Shown: piece after piece, positions 43,960 to 52,726 of the stretch | Layout: every line of letters begins with the position of its first letter | Position numbering within the stretch: the first letter of the stretch is position 1 | Assembly: GCA_027484825.1 (NCBI GenBank) | Contig: JAIXSE010000016.1 | Location: 310,001 to 374,000 of the forward strand | DNA: 64,000 nt | Source: Rubrivivax sp. | Lineage (GTDB): Bacteria > Pseudomonadota > Gammaproteobacteria > Burkholderiales > Burkholderiaceae_C | Direction: 5' to 3' | Notes under the pieces: generated by a model | The model's input: the letters and a program-made list of their open reading frames with translations, nothing else | What the model was told of the DNA's origin: nothing | Database searches by the model: none | Position numbers and translations under genes: made by a program

Positions 43960-44931
43960 ATGAGCAAACGACACTTTCTCGAGTTCGAGCAACCCATTGC
44001 CGAGCTGGAAACCAAGATTGACGAACTCCGCTACGTGCAGAGCGAGTCCGCGGTGGATATCTCGGAAGAGATCGACCGTCTCAGCAAAAAGAGCCACCAA
44101 CTCACCAAGGACATCTACGCCAACGTGCTGCCGTGGCAGGTGTATCAGGTGGCGCGGCATCCGCAGCGCCCCCAGACGCTGGACTACTGCCGCGACGTGT
44201 TCACCGAGTTCCAGGAACTGCACGGCGACCGTCATTTTGCGGATGATGCCGCCATCGTCGGCGGTCTGGCACGCTTCAACGGCCAACCCTGCATGATCAT
44301 CGGTCATCAGCGCGGCGCGGACGCCAAGGAGCGCACCCTGCGCAACTTCGGCATGCCCCGTCCGGAAGGCTATCGCAAGGCCCTGCGCCTGCTCAAGCTG
44401 GCCGAGAAGTTCGGCCTGCCGGTCTTCACCTTCATCGACACGATGGGCGCTTATCCCGGCATCGGCGCGGAAGAGCGCGGCCAGTCGGAAGCCATCGGCC
44501 GCAACATCTTCGAGATGGCGCAGTTGGAAGTGCCGATCGTCGCCACCGTCATCGGTGAAGGCGGCTCCGGCGGCGCCCTGGCCATCGGCGTGGCCGACCA
44601 GGTGCTGATGCTGCAGTTCTCGGCTTATTCGGTCATCTCTCCGGAAGGCTGCGCGTCCATCCTCTGGAAGACCGCCGCCCGCGCCCCCGAAGCCGCGGAA
44701 GCGCTGGGCATCACCGCCCACCGCCTCAAGGCCATGGGCCTGGTCGACAAGATCGTCAGCGAGCCGGTCGGCGGTGCTCACCGCGACCCCAAGGCCATGG
44801 CCTCGGGCCTGAAGCGCGCCCTCGGCGACGCGCTGCGCCAGGTGTCCGATCTCAAGACCAAGGACCTGCTGGAACGCCGTTATGAGCGTCTGCAGGCCTA
44901 CGGCCGCTTCAGCGACACCAAGAATCACTGA
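43960..44931 (+). CDS. accA: Acetyl-CoA carboxylase carboxyltransferase subunit alpha
   Basis: The ATG at 43960 gives 323 residues, the usual AccA length. It begins [19 protein letters not shown] with an N-terminal coiled coil. The carboxyltransferase core follows: [49 protein letters not shown] and [20 protein letters not shown]. With AccD it transfers carboxyl from biotin to acetyl-CoA, the first step of fatty acid synthesis. The gene sits one base after the glycosylase stop and 31 bases before the likely tilS start. Confidence 0.97.
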   Translation: MSKRHFLEFEQPIAELETKIDELRYVQSESAVDISEEIDRLSKKSHQLTKDIYANVLPWQVYQVARHPQRPQTLDYCRDVFTEFQELHGDRHFADDAAIVGGLARFNGQPCMIIGHQRGADAKERTLRNFGMPRPEGYRKALRLLKLAEKFGLPVFTFIDTMGAYPGIGAEERGQSEAIGRNIFEMAQLEVPIVATVIGEGGSGGALAIGVADQVLMLQFSAYSVISPEGCASILWKTAARAPEAAEALGITAHRLKAMGLVDKIVSEPVGGAHRDPKAMASGLKRALGDALRQVSDLKTKDLLERRYERLQAYGRFSDTKNH

Positions 44932-44962
44932 GTCCCTGGCCGGCGACGCCGCCAGCCGCTCC

Positions 44963-46564
44963 ATGCCTCCCGACACACCGACCCACGCAGCGGCCTCCCA
45001 GCCGCGCGTCGTGGCGGTGGCTTGCAGCGGGGGGCGTGATTCCACCGCCTTGCTTCACGCCACCGCCGCTGCGGCCCATGACCTGGGCTTGCAGGTGGTG
45101 GCGCTGCACGTCCATCACGGGCTGAACCCCCAGGCCGACGACTGGCTGCGCCATCTGCAGGCGCAGGTGGCAGCGTGGGCCTCGCAGGGCTGGCCGGTGC
45201 GGCTGTGCTGGGAACGGCTGGAAGGGGCGCCGGCGGCGGGTGACAGCATCGAAGCCTGGGCCCGGGCTGGACGTCATCAGGCCCTGCAGCGCATGGCGCG
45301 GGATGCGCAGGCCGACCTGCTGCTGCTGGCCCATCACCGGCGCGATCAGGCCGAGACCTTTTTGCTGCAGGCCCTGCGCGGCGCGGGCATGGCGGGGCTG
45401 GCGGCCATGCCAGAGCAGCAGTGGCGGGACGGCATCTGCTGGGCGCGGCCCTGGCTGCAGCAGCCGGCCGAGGCGGTGCAGCGCTATGTGCAGCAGCACT
45501 CGCTCACCCATATCGAAGACGACAGCAACGCCAGCCTGCGTTTTGCGCGGAATCGTCTGCGCCATGAGGTCTGGCCGTTGTTGACCGCTGCCGCGCCCGG
45601 TGCGGAACAGGCCTTGGCGCAGTCGGCCACCTGGGCGCAAGAGGCGCTGGCCTTGCAACTGGAGATGGCGGAGCAGGATCTGGCGGTGTGGACGCGAGGG
45701 CTTGATCGTTCGGTCTCCGCTGGCGCTGCGGAAGCCGAAGACACAGCCGCCACGGCTGCAACGACTGCCACGGCTGCCAAAGCTGCCACTGCGGTTCCAT
45801 CGGAACCTGGGGGCCCGTTGACAGCGTTGGCCCCAAGCGGCCCAGGGCAAGGTCCGGCACTGCTGACCGAGGCATGGCAGCGCCTCTCGCAAGCCCGACT
45901 CTCCAATCTTCTACGCGCATGGCTGCGTCAGGAGTCCGGCCGCAGCGCACCGGCCTCACTGGTGGAGCGGCTTTTGCGGGAGGTGAGGGCGGCCGAAGTG
46001 GGCCGCTGGCCGTTCGGCGATCACGAGGTGCAGCTGTATCGCGGTCGGTTGAACGTGGTGCGCGCGCAGGAGCGGACCACTGCGCACGGACTGGGACATC
46101 CTAAGCCGCAGGTGTCGATGGACCGCGCGAGCGAGCCGGTGGATCGGTCGGGCGGCACCACCGATGCCGTGGCTCCGGCCCTGGTGATGGACCTCTCCCG
46201 CCCCGGCCGATACCCCGTGCCCGCCTGGCGTGGGGAGATCGAGGTCTTCGAGGTTTTCCCCACGGCCGAGGTCCCGGCGCGCGGCTTGTCGGCTTCCCGC
46301 CTCATCAAGGTCGAGTTGCGTCCGCGCGAAGGCAGTGCCCGGTTTCAGGCCCATGCCAACGGTGTTCCGCGAAGCCTCAAGAAATGCTGGCAGACCGCCG
46401 GAATCCCGGCGCCACAGAGGGAAGGACCGCTGCTCTACCTGGCGCAGACCCTGGTGTTTGTGCCGTCCCTGGGCCTGGATGCGCGCTGCGTGGAGCAGCG
46501 TGCCGAGCCGCTGCTGGCCCTGCGTTGGCACCCGGCCGCATGCGGATGCTGCATGGCTTGCTGA
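44963..46564 (+). CDS. tilS: tRNA(Ile)-lysidine synthase TilS
   Basis: I chose the Met at 44963; the frame extends upstream only into accA. The N-terminal PP-loop ATPase motif S22-G-G-R-D-S27 and LHVHHGLN, LLLAHHRRDQAETFLLQALRGAG are the lysidine synthase signatures. HIEDDSNASLRFARNRLRHEV lies in the core. TilS modifies C34 of tRNA-Ile(CAU). Residues about 255-290 hold an Ala/Thr-rich insertion (EDTAATAATTATAAKAATAV) followed by a Pro/Gly linker that separates the PP-loop domain from the C-terminal domain (LIKVELRPREGSARFQ). That makes it longer than most orthologs (533 versus about 430-450 residues). Confidence 0.93.
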   Translation: MPPDTPTHAAASQPRVVAVACSGGRDSTALLHATAAAAHDLGLQVVALHVHHGLNPQADDWLRHLQAQVAAWASQGWPVRLCWERLEGAPAAGDSIEAWARAGRHQALQRMARDAQADLLLLAHHRRDQAETFLLQALRGAGMAGLAAMPEQQWRDGICWARPWLQQPAEAVQRYVQQHSLTHIEDDSNASLRFARNRLRHEVWPLLTAAAPGAEQALAQSATWAQEALALQLEMAEQDLAVWTRGLDRSVSAGAAEAEDTAATAATTATAAKAATAVPSEPGGPLTALAPSGPGQGPALLTEAWQRLSQARLSNLLRAWLRQESGRSAPASLVERLLREVRAAEVGRWPFGDHEVQLYRGRLNVVRAQERTTAHGLGHPKPQVSMDRASEPVDRSGGTTDAVAPALVMDLSRPGRYPVPAWRGEIEVFEVFPTAEVPARGLSASRLIKVELRPREGSARFQAHANGVPRSLKKCWQTAGIPAPQREGPLLYLAQTLVFVPSLGLDARCVEQRAEPLLALRWHPAACGCCMAC

Positions 46565-46573
46565 ACTTGGACC

Positions 46574-46579
46574 TATAGA
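46574..46579 (+). promoter_or_regulatory. Candidate -10 element of lysC
   Basis: TATAGA (46574-46579), continuing as TATAGAATCG, starts 10 bases after the tilS stop and 77 bases before the lysC start. A convincing -35 at the right spacing is not visible. Confidence 0.4.
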
Positions 46580-46650
46580 ATCGACGGCTCCGGCCGCGGT
46601 GCCTGCTTGGGTGTAAGTCGCGGCCTCCCCCTGCGTCTGAAGACACTCCC

Positions 46651-47922
46651 ATGGCATTGATCGTTCACAAGTACGGCGGCACCTCGATGGGGACCCCCGA
46701 CCGTATCCGCAATGTGGCCAAGCGCGTCGCCAAGTGGGCCCGCGCCGGTCACCAGATGGTGGTGGTGCCCTCGGCCATGAGCGGCGAGACCAACCGCCTG
46801 CTGGGCCTGGCCAAGGAACTCTCCCCCACCAGCAGCACCCCGGCGCTGATGCGCGAGCTCGACATGATCGCCGCCACCGGCGAGCAGGTGTCGGTGGGTC
46901 TGCTGGCCATTGCGCTGCAGGCCGAAGGCATGGATGCGGTCAGCTACACCGGCTGGCAGGTGCCCGTGGCCACCGACAGCTCCTACACCAAGGCCCGCAT
47001 CGAGAGCATCGACGACACCAAGGTGCGCGCCGACCTGAATGCCGGCCGTGTGGTCGTCATCACTGGCTTCCAGGGGGTGGACGAGGCCAACAACATCACC
47101 ACGCTGGGCCGCGGCGGGTCGGACACTTCGGCTGTGGCCATCGCCGCGGCGATGAAGGCCGACGAATGCATGATCTACACCGACGTGGACGGCGTCTACA
47201 CCACCGACCCGCGTGTGGTGCCCGAAGCCCGTCGCCTGCACACCATCAGCTTTGAAGAAATGCTGGAGATGGCGTCGCTGGGCTCCAAGGTGCTGCAGAT
47301 CCGCTCGGTGGAATTCGCCGGCAAGTACCGCGTGCCGCTGCGCGTGCTGTCCAGCTTCACCGCCTGGGACATCGACATCAACGAGGAAGCCAAGTCCGGC
47401 ACCTTGATCACCTTTGAAGAGGACGAAAAAATGGAACAAGCTGTCGTCTCGGGCATTGCCTTCAACCGCGACGAAGCCAAGGTCACCCTGCTGGGCGTGC
47501 CTGACAAGCCGGGCATTGCGTTCCAGATCCTGGGCCCGGTGGCCGACGCCAATATCGATGTGGACGTGATCATTCAGAACGTCTCGCAGGACGGCAAGAC
47601 CGACTTTTCCTTCACCGTGCACCGCAACGACTACCAGCGCGCCATCGAGCTGCTGGAGACGACGGTGGGCCCCGCGGTGCAGGCCGCCAAGGTCAGCGGC
47701 GACACCCGCATCTGCAAGGTGTCCATCGTGGGCATCGGCATGCGCTCGCATGTGGGCATTGCCTCGAAGATGTTCCGCTCGCTGTCGGAAGAGGGCATCA
47801 AGATCCAGATGATCACCACGAGTGAGATCAAGACCTCGGTGGTGATTGACGAGAAGTACATGGAACTGGCGGTGCGTGCGCTGCATCGCGCCTTCGACCT
47901 GGACCAGGATAAGACGGCCTGA
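46651..47922 (+). CDS. lysC: Aspartate kinase
   Basis: This 423-residue monofunctional aspartokinase starts [19 protein letters not shown], with the K7-Y-G-G-T-S signature. The kinase domain reaches about residue 260 ([36 protein letters not shown]). Two ACT domains follow ([50 protein letters not shown]), the site of feedback control by lysine and threonine. It phosphorylates aspartate in the path to lysine, methionine and threonine. An internal beta-subunit start is possible around 47431 ([11 protein letters not shown]) but not proven. Confidence 0.96.
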   Translation: MALIVHKYGGTSMGTPDRIRNVAKRVAKWARAGHQMVVVPSAMSGETNRLLGLAKELSPTSSTPALMRELDMIAATGEQVSVGLLAIALQAEGMDAVSYTGWQVPVATDSSYTKARIESIDDTKVRADLNAGRVVVITGFQGVDEANNITTLGRGGSDTSAVAIAAAMKADECMIYTDVDGVYTTDPRVVPEARRLHTISFEEMLEMASLGSKVLQIRSVEFAGKYRVPLRVLSSFTAWDIDINEEAKSGTLITFEEDEKMEQAVVSGIAFNRDEAKVTLLGVPDKPGIAFQILGPVADANIDVDVIIQNVSQDGKTDFSFTVHRNDYQRAIELLETTVGPAVQAAKVSGDTRICKVSIVGIGMRSHVGIASKMFRSLSEEGIKIQMITTSEIKTSVVIDEKYMELAVRALHRAFDLDQDKTA

Positions 47923-47961
47923 CCGGCCTGAGAGTGCAGCTGACAGGGCGGCTGACAGGGC

Positions 47962-48043
47962 GCGCGATGTTGCCCGTGACATGGCGCGTGACGTTGCGCG
48001 TGACGTTGCGCGTGACATGGCGCGTGACATGGCGCGTGAGGTC
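47962..48043. repeat. 12-bp tandem array between lysC and tRNA-Ser
   Basis: Consecutive 12-base units start at 47972, 47984, 47996, 48008, 48020 and 48032, with consensus GCGCGTGAC followed by ATG or GTT. A partial unit precedes them at 47962. The units alternate between two end types. All are downstream of the lysC stop. Confidence 0.9.
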
Positions 48044-48084
48044 GGGCTTGCTCAAGCGCGCAAGCGCTGGGCGCATTGCGATTT

Positions 48085-48115
48085 CTCAGAGAGATTCTTG
48101 GGAATCTTCTCTGAG
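48085..48115. promoter_or_regulatory. Long inverted repeat upstream of tRNA-Ser
   Basis: CTCAGAGAGATTC (48085-48097) and GAATCTTCTCTGAG (48102-48115) form a 13-bp stem with a single bulged T and a 4-base loop. No T run follows, so it is not a standard terminator for lysC. A TATAGT -10-like element (48133-48138) lies 22 bases before the tRNA. Confidence 0.5.
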
Positions 48116-48154
48116 GCTTCAAAAACCCGTGCTATAGTTTCAGCTTCTTCGGAT

Positions 48155-48247
48155 GGAGACGTGACCGAGTGGCCGAAGGTGCTCCCCTGCTAAGGGAGTA
48201 TGTGGGCAAAACCTGCATCGAGGGTTCGAATCCCTCCGTCTCCGCCA
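48155..48247 (+). tRNA. tRNA-Ser, anticodon GCT
   Basis: This 93-base class II tRNA has acceptor GGAGACG paired with CGTCTCC, discriminator G and encoded CCA. The anticodon stem CTCCC/GGGAG carries loop CTGCTAA, giving anticodon GCT (codons AGC/AGU). A long variable arm and GGTTCGAATCC in the T arm complete it. Confidence 0.97.
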
Positions 48248-48259
48248 ACTGAATGTGAG

Positions 48260-48290
48260 GCCCCCGCAGCGCAAGTTGCGGGGGCTTTCT
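48260..48290 (+). terminator. Rho-independent terminator of tRNA-Ser
   Basis: GCCCCCGCA (48260-48268) pairs with TGCGGGGGC (48277-48285), followed by TTTCT. It starts 13 bases after the tRNA. From here to 48558 I see no further gene. Confidence 0.85.
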
Positions 48291-48558
48291 CACGTCTGGA
48301 GCCCAAGCACTTGGACGAACGAGGGGACCTGGGTACTGGCTCATGTTGTGGCGCCAAGGTTGTGGCGTTCACGTCGATCGCATCCGAATCCCGCTTGCAC
48401 AGGATCCCTTGTGCGCATGATCCCGCTCATGCTCGCTCGTGCTGTTTGTCACAGCGCGTTTTGCACTCTGAATTCGGGCCTCGCGCTGTTGCTGCTGGAT
48501 ACGGTCCGATGCCTGCAATCCCCCTATTCAAGGGAGAAGTGCTCTACATTCACAGCGC

Positions 48559-49191
48559 ATGCACACTCCGAATTCGTCTGAACAGCCCGATCTGTCCATG
48601 GCCCGTTTGCTGATCCAGCAACACCCGTTGGCCACACTGATGCTGCAGGACCCGACGCACGGCCTCAGCGCCGTGCCGGTGCCCATGATCTGGGGTGCGG
48701 ACAAGAACAAGCCAGACCAATGGTGGGTGGAAGGGCACATGGCCCGGTCCAGCCAGAACACGGATGCGCTGGTCAGCGGCAAGGCGGGCCAAGTGCTGGT
48801 GCAGTTCAGCGGCCCCGGGGCTTATGTGTCCCCACGGCATTACGACGTCTCCAAGTCGGTGCCCACCTGGAACTACGTGACGGTGCAGATCCACGGACGT
48901 GTGCAGATCATCGACAGTCCGCTGGAGAAAGACACGCTGCTCAAGCGCCTGATCGCCACCCAGGAACCCGCCTACGCGCGCGACTGGAGCGGTCTGCCCG
49001 CAGACCGTGACGGCAAGCTGCTGGGCAGCATCATCGGGTTCCGCATTCCGGTGGAGCGCTGCGTGCTGAAGGTCAAGCTCAGCCAGAACCGCAGCGAAGG
49101 GGAACGCAGCCGCATCCTGGCGCACCAGCGCAAGGGCAGCTATGAAGAGCAGGTGCTGGCGCGCTGGATGACGCTGCTGGCGCAGCGCTGA
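48559..49191 (+). CDS. PaiB-like FMN-binding protein
   Basis: This 210-residue protein matches the PaiB/FMN-binding split-barrel family: ARLLIQQHPLATLML, HMARSSQNTDAL, VLVQFSGPGAYVSPRHY, and VPTWNYVTVQIHGRVQII, the strongest family signature. The C-terminus KVKLSQNRSEGERSRI completes the fold. Bacillus PaiB was described as a negative regulator of sporulation and degradative enzymes, but most homologs are flavin-binding proteins of unknown role. The gene stands alone after tRNA-Ser. Confidence 0.9.
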   Translation: MHTPNSSEQPDLSMARLLIQQHPLATLMLQDPTHGLSAVPVPMIWGADKNKPDQWWVEGHMARSSQNTDALVSGKAGQVLVQFSGPGAYVSPRHYDVSKSVPTWNYVTVQIHGRVQIIDSPLEKDTLLKRLIATQEPAYARDWSGLPADRDGKLLGSIIGFRIPVERCVLKVKLSQNRSEGERSRILAHQRKGSYEEQVLARWMTLLAQR

Positions 49192-49216
49192 GGCGAGCGC
49201 GCCGCGGGCCTGTCAA

Positions 49217-50089
49217 TTAACGCGTGTTGAGTGAGAGAGGCGGGTAGACCCAGTTGGGGTCGGACGCCTTCATGAGCCGAACCCTTTCCTCATACAGCGA
49301 TTCCTCCATGGACCGGTACGCCGCCCATTGCCCTTTCTGCACCGATTCCAAGACCCGATTCCATTGCTCTTTAAAGGCCGGATGGTCGTCGATGGAGAAC
49401 GGCGGGCTGCCCTCAAACCCCGTGCGCGTCGCGATGAGTGAGTTCAGGGCATGCCGGAGTTGATAGAGCTCCGAGGCATTCGCAAAGAGGACCGATTCTT
49501 CTTTGCCAATGAGGCATCGATCCAGATCGGACCCCTTGCGCTGACTCATCTGCCGCAGGAGTTGCTCCGCTCGTTCGAATGCGGGAAATCGGTCGGCAAC
49601 GCCCAGGCGGGTTGCTAACGCCCGCGTGCCTTGGATCGTGTCCTGAAGTTCCCCGCAGCGCTGGCTGAGCCGAGCCTCAGCGTTTTCTCGAATCTCCCGG
49701 ATCATCGCATTGACTTGTGCGGACCTTTGCTTGACCGTGGAGGCGTGCTGGGCCGTGAACGGCGGGGGCGGCATGTTGGCAGGGAGCCCCAGCCGGCCAG
49801 TGACCAAGTCCGGAGCTACGTCCGCCAGAAAGGAGCGATCGGCCAGCGCGCGGCAATGCTGCAGCCTGTTCGATGCCTGCTCCCGCGGAAGATTGACACT
49901 TGGATCGTCGGACTGAACCAAGCGCATCAGCTGTTGTGCCTTCGTGAAGGTGTCCTGAATGTCCCTCATCAGGGCCTGGCGTTCCCTGGGGGGCAGGGGT
50001 TGCTGTTGGGCGTGCTGGGCGCCGCTGGCGGCAGAAGTGGCGCCGATTGAACTGGCGCGGTTCATGGGGTGCATGGAAGGAGGCGGCAA
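49217..50089 (-). CDS. Unknown protein, paralog of the next upstream gene; candidate effector
   Basis: This 290-residue protein is soluble and helical, with no signal peptide. The first 35 residues are Ser/Gln/Pro/Ala-rich (MNRASSIGATSAASGAQHAQ), resembling the disordered secretion signals of type III effectors. The body aligns by eye with the neighbour at 50162: DDPSVNLPREQASNRL with NDPASRLDPATQASMV, NMPPPPFTAQHAS with DTPPPAFSSHHRD, and FKEQWNRVLESVQKGQWAAY with YHERWTGMIALLEKDQLASF. I know no family for it. Composition is less GC-rich than the flanks. Function is unknown. Confidence 0.65.
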   Translation of the reverse strand: MPPPSMHPMNRASSIGATSAASGAQHAQQQPLPPRERQALMRDIQDTFTKAQQLMRLVQSDDPSVNLPREQASNRLQHCRALADRSFLADVAPDLVTGRLGLPANMPPPPFTAQHASTVKQRSAQVNAMIREIRENAEARLSQRCGELQDTIQGTRALATRLGVADRFPAFERAEQLLRQMSQRKGSDLDRCLIGKEESVLFANASELYQLRHALNSLIATRTGFEGSPPFSIDDHPAFKEQWNRVLESVQKGQWAAYRSMEESLYEERVRLMKASDPNWVYPPLSLNTR

Positions 50090-50161
50090 GTTGAAACCAC
50101 TATGTGCCTCAGCGCCTGCGCGTGGGTTCCATCCGCAGGAGCGATGGCCCGCGGCGCAAGG

Positions 50162-51082
50162 TCATTCGGACTCGGGCTTCCACCCAGGGTCTTGCTTTTC
50201 AAAGTGGGCATCCCCGCCGGGCATCGGGCTGTATGACGCCAGCGAGGCCTGATGCAGCAGATCGGCCTGCCACTGCCGCATGGCGCTGAGCTCACGCCGG
50301 AATGACGCCAGCTGATCCTTCTCCAGCAGGGCGATCATGCCGGTCCAGCGCTCGTGGTAACGCGGTTGATTCTGCTGCGACAAATCGGTCAGGTTGCCGC
50401 TGCGTCCTCGGCGCAGGCTCATGAGCGCCTCCACTGCCTCGCGGGTGTCCTTCAGGCTGACCGGTTTTCGGGGCGTGTTGAGCCAGGCGTCGTACTTGGC
50501 AATTCGGCAGCCCTCCCCATCGTGGGCGGTGGGCCGTTGCCGCACGTTTCGAAGCAGCTCTCTCGCGTGGACGCAGGCGGGAGGGTTGCAGGTCGCCGGC
50601 AGGCGGGCCAGCAGCGAGTTGATCTCGATCAGCTCATTCTCAACAGGCTGCATGAGGATCCGGAGCTTGGCGTCCGCCATGGCGGAACACTCCTTGGCCA
50701 CGGCCGAGACCGCTGCGGCGCGGTCAAGCGCTTCATCCCTGTGATGACTGCTGAACGCGGGAGGCGGCGTATCGGCGGGGGGAGGCTTCAGGCCATCGCC
50801 CACGGCGGGCCACACGTCCCGCAGGTAGTCGGTGTCGGCAGCCTGCCAGCAGCGTGACACCATCGATGCCTGGGTCGCGGGATCCAGCCGGGATGCCGGG
50901 TCGTTGGACCGGAGGAACGCGATCAGGGTGTGGATGCGCCGCACCGTGGTGCCGACCAGGTCGATCAGGGGCCTGGCTTCTGTGGCGGGTAGCAACTGCG
51001 CTGGAGCGGCTGGACCGGTGGTGTTCGACACCGAGCAAGCGCTGGAAAACTGGCCGGGGAGGCGATGCATGACGAAATCCAA
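50162..51082 (-). CDS. Unknown protein, paralog of the next downstream gene; candidate effector
   Basis: This 306-residue soluble, mostly helical protein is the tandem paralog of the gene ending at 49217; both share the DPxxxL...PPPxF...W(N/T)xx(L/I) pattern in the same order. It contains extra Cys residues (CNPPACVHARELL) not seen in the paralog. A Met four codons in (51070) is an alternative start. The two genes are in the same orientation, 72 bases apart. I saw no plant-inducible-type box in the upstream DNA, and no secretion-system gene is in the window. Function is unknown. Confidence 0.65.
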   Translation of the reverse strand: MDFVMHRLPGQFSSACSVSNTTGPAAPAQLLPATEARPLIDLVGTTVRRIHTLIAFLRSNDPASRLDPATQASMVSRCWQAADTDYLRDVWPAVGDGLKPPPADTPPPAFSSHHRDEALDRAAAVSAVAKECSAMADAKLRILMQPVENELIEINSLLARLPATCNPPACVHARELLRNVRQRPTAHDGEGCRIAKYDAWLNTPRKPVSLKDTREAVEALMSLRRGRSGNLTDLSQQNQPRYHERWTGMIALLEKDQLASFRRELSAMRQWQADLLHQASLASYSPMPGGDAHFEKQDPGWKPESE

Positions 51083-51150
51083 TCACGCCTGAAGCGCAAG
51101 AGCTAAAACATCGCTGTGTGGGGCGGAGGGGTCCGCGCAGTTCGGGCGGC

Positions 51151-51230
51151 GCTGTCCGGTCCTGTCCGGCCTGGTCCGGCGTTGTCCGGCGTTGTCCGCC
51201 ACTGTCCATCCCAGTGTCCGCGGACACTGG
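51151..51230. promoter_or_regulatory. Candidate enhancer: six 10-bp phased repeats plus a 20-bp palindrome
   Basis: Six consecutive 10-base units from 51151 to 51210 each have (T/G)GTCC at the same position; five read TGTCC. They are followed at once by CCAGTGTCCGCGGACACTGG (51211-51230), a perfect palindrome containing TGTCC and GGACA. The block ends 62 bases before a sigma-54 promoter, where an NtrC-type activator would bind. An inverted GGACA-N8-TGTCC pair follows at 51317-51334. Confidence 0.8.
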
Positions 51231-51292
51231 CCAGAGCTCTCCGCTCATCGCCAAGTCCTTGAATTCAAACAGATTCTGATCCGTTTGCGACA

Positions 51293-51307
51293 TGGCACGG
51301 CCTTTGC
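51293..51307 (+). promoter_or_regulatory. Sigma-54 (RpoN) promoter of the export operon
   Basis: TGGCAC (51293-51298), five bases, then TTGC (51304-51307) match the -24/-12 consensus exactly, including the GG and GC dinucleotides at the correct spacing. Transcription would start near 51319, about 30 bases before the adaptor ATG. The operon encodes an NtrC-family activator. Confidence 0.85.
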
Positions 51308-51349
51308 GATCGTCTTGGACAGTCTCACTTGTCCTCCCTCCAAGACGCC

Positions 51350-52633
51350 ATGATCCGCGACACCTCCGGCCAAGACCGTCCCCTCACGCCTGCTTCCACC
51401 GTCTGGTCCCGCCACCGCCGCCTGCTGCTGGCCGGCGGTGTGATCGGCGTGGGCGCCCTGGTCAGTGCGACCGCCTTGCCCGCCGTGAAGCGGATGGTGA
51501 CGGGCGGGGCCTCGGTCAGTGAGCAGCGCCTGGGCCTGGCGACGGTCGAGGTCGGGCCGCTGGTGCGGGACATTGCCGGTGAAGGCAAGGTCGTGGCCGC
51601 CATGAGCCCGACGGTCTATGCGCTGCACGGCGGCAACCTCGTGCTGCGCGTCAAGGCGGGCGACAAGGTCACCCAGGGCCAGCTCCTCGGCGAGATCGAC
51701 AGCCCCGACCTGCGCGCCCGTCTGGCCCAGGAGCAGAGCAATGCCGACGCGCTGCGCACGGAGCTGCTGCGCGCCGAAGTGGACGGTCGTGAACAACGCG
51801 CTGCCTTGGGGAGCACGCTGGAAAGCGCCACCATCGACCTGCAGACGGCCCGCAACGACCTGGAGCGGCAGACCAAGGCTTTTGAGGCAGGTGCCGTGGC
51901 CGGCATGCAGGTCGAGAAGGCCCGGGACGCGATGGAGAAGGCCCGCATCACCCAGGCCCATGCCCAGGCGGGGATCGGCCTGAAGGACGACAGCCTGAAG
52001 TTCGAGCGCCAGGCCCGGCAGCAGGCCTTGCAGCGTCAGTTGCTGCTGGTGCAGGACCTGCGCCGCCAGATCGAGGAGCTGCAACTGCGCTCGCCGGTCA
52101 ATGGACAGGTCGGGCAACTGCTGGTGGCGGAGCGGGCCAATGTGGCGGCCGGTGCCGGTCTGCTCACGGTGGTGGACCTGACCTCCCTGGAAGTGCAGAT
52201 GCAGGTGGCCGAGAGTTTTGCGCGAGACCTGGCCATCGGCATGCCCGGCGAGATCTCCGGCAATGGCCGACAGTTCCGCGCGCTGGTCAGCTCGGTCTCA
52301 CCCGAGGTGGTCAATGGCGAGGTTGCCGCGCGGCTGCGTTTTGAGGGCGACATGCCTGCGCAGTTGCGGCAGAACCAGCGCCTGTCGGTGCGGGTGCTGC
52401 TGGACCGCCGCGACAAGGTCGTCACCGTCAGCCGCGGCAGCTTTGTGGAGGAGGGCGGCGGGCGCTTCGCCTATGTCGTTCAGGACGGTCAGGCCGTGCG
52501 TCGCGCCGTGAAGCTGGGCGCGCAGAGCCTGTCCAAGGTTGAAGTCCTGGAAGGTCTCAAGCCCGGCGACCAGGTGGTGATCTCCGGCGCGCAGGCCTTC
52601 AATGGCGCCGAGCAGGTCACGCTGTCGCGTTGA
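51350..52633 (+). CDS. Periplasmic adaptor (HlyD/MacA-type) of the export operon
   Basis: The ATG at 51350 is preferred over a TTG at 51329, which would lie only about ten bases from the predicted transcript start. The 427-residue protein has one N-terminal membrane helix (LLLAGGVIGVGALVSATALP), then a lipoyl half (VYALHGGNLVLRVKAGDKVTQGQLLGEID) and a long coiled-coil hairpin (residues about 115-225). The second lipoyl half (LRSPVNGQVGQLLVAERANV) and a beta-barrel/membrane-proximal end (GLKPGDQVVISGAQAFNGAEQV) complete it. It would link the ABC permeases to the outer membrane channel encoded in the same operon. It is the first gene after the sigma-54 promoter. Confidence 0.92.
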   Translation: MIRDTSGQDRPLTPASTVWSRHRRLLLAGGVIGVGALVSATALPAVKRMVTGGASVSEQRLGLATVEVGPLVRDIAGEGKVVAAMSPTVYALHGGNLVLRVKAGDKVTQGQLLGEIDSPDLRARLAQEQSNADALRTELLRAEVDGREQRAALGSTLESATIDLQTARNDLERQTKAFEAGAVAGMQVEKARDAMEKARITQAHAQAGIGLKDDSLKFERQARQQALQRQLLLVQDLRRQIEELQLRSPVNGQVGQLLVAERANVAAGAGLLTVVDLTSLEVQMQVAESFARDLAIGMPGEISGNGRQFRALVSSVSPEVVNGEVAARLRFEGDMPAQLRQNQRLSVRVLLDRRDKVVTVSRGSFVEEGGGRFAYVVQDGQAVRRAVKLGAQSLSKVEVLEGLKPGDQVVISGAQAFNGAEQVTLSR

Positions 52634-52726
52634 AGCGCCGGCCGATTCGAACGCTGACGGCCCCCGCCCGCACCTCCCCATATTCCCCAACCCAGTCACC
52701 CACCCAGTCACCCACCCGAGAAGCCC

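Noticed and set aside
48085-48115. The stem-loop upstream of tRNA-Ser as a lysC terminator
   Set aside because: No T tract follows on either strand, so the standard intrinsic terminator model does not fit; it is listed instead as an unexplained structure.
47846-48193. A frame encoding ARDV/ARDM tetrapeptide repeats across the 12-bp array and into tRNA-Ser
   Set aside because: It begins inside lysC in another frame, consists of repeat translation, and runs into the tRNA; there is no evidence of translation.
51151-51230. The phased TGTCC repeats as a CRISPR array
   Set aside because: Ten-base units without spacers are far too short for CRISPR, and no cas gene is present in the window.
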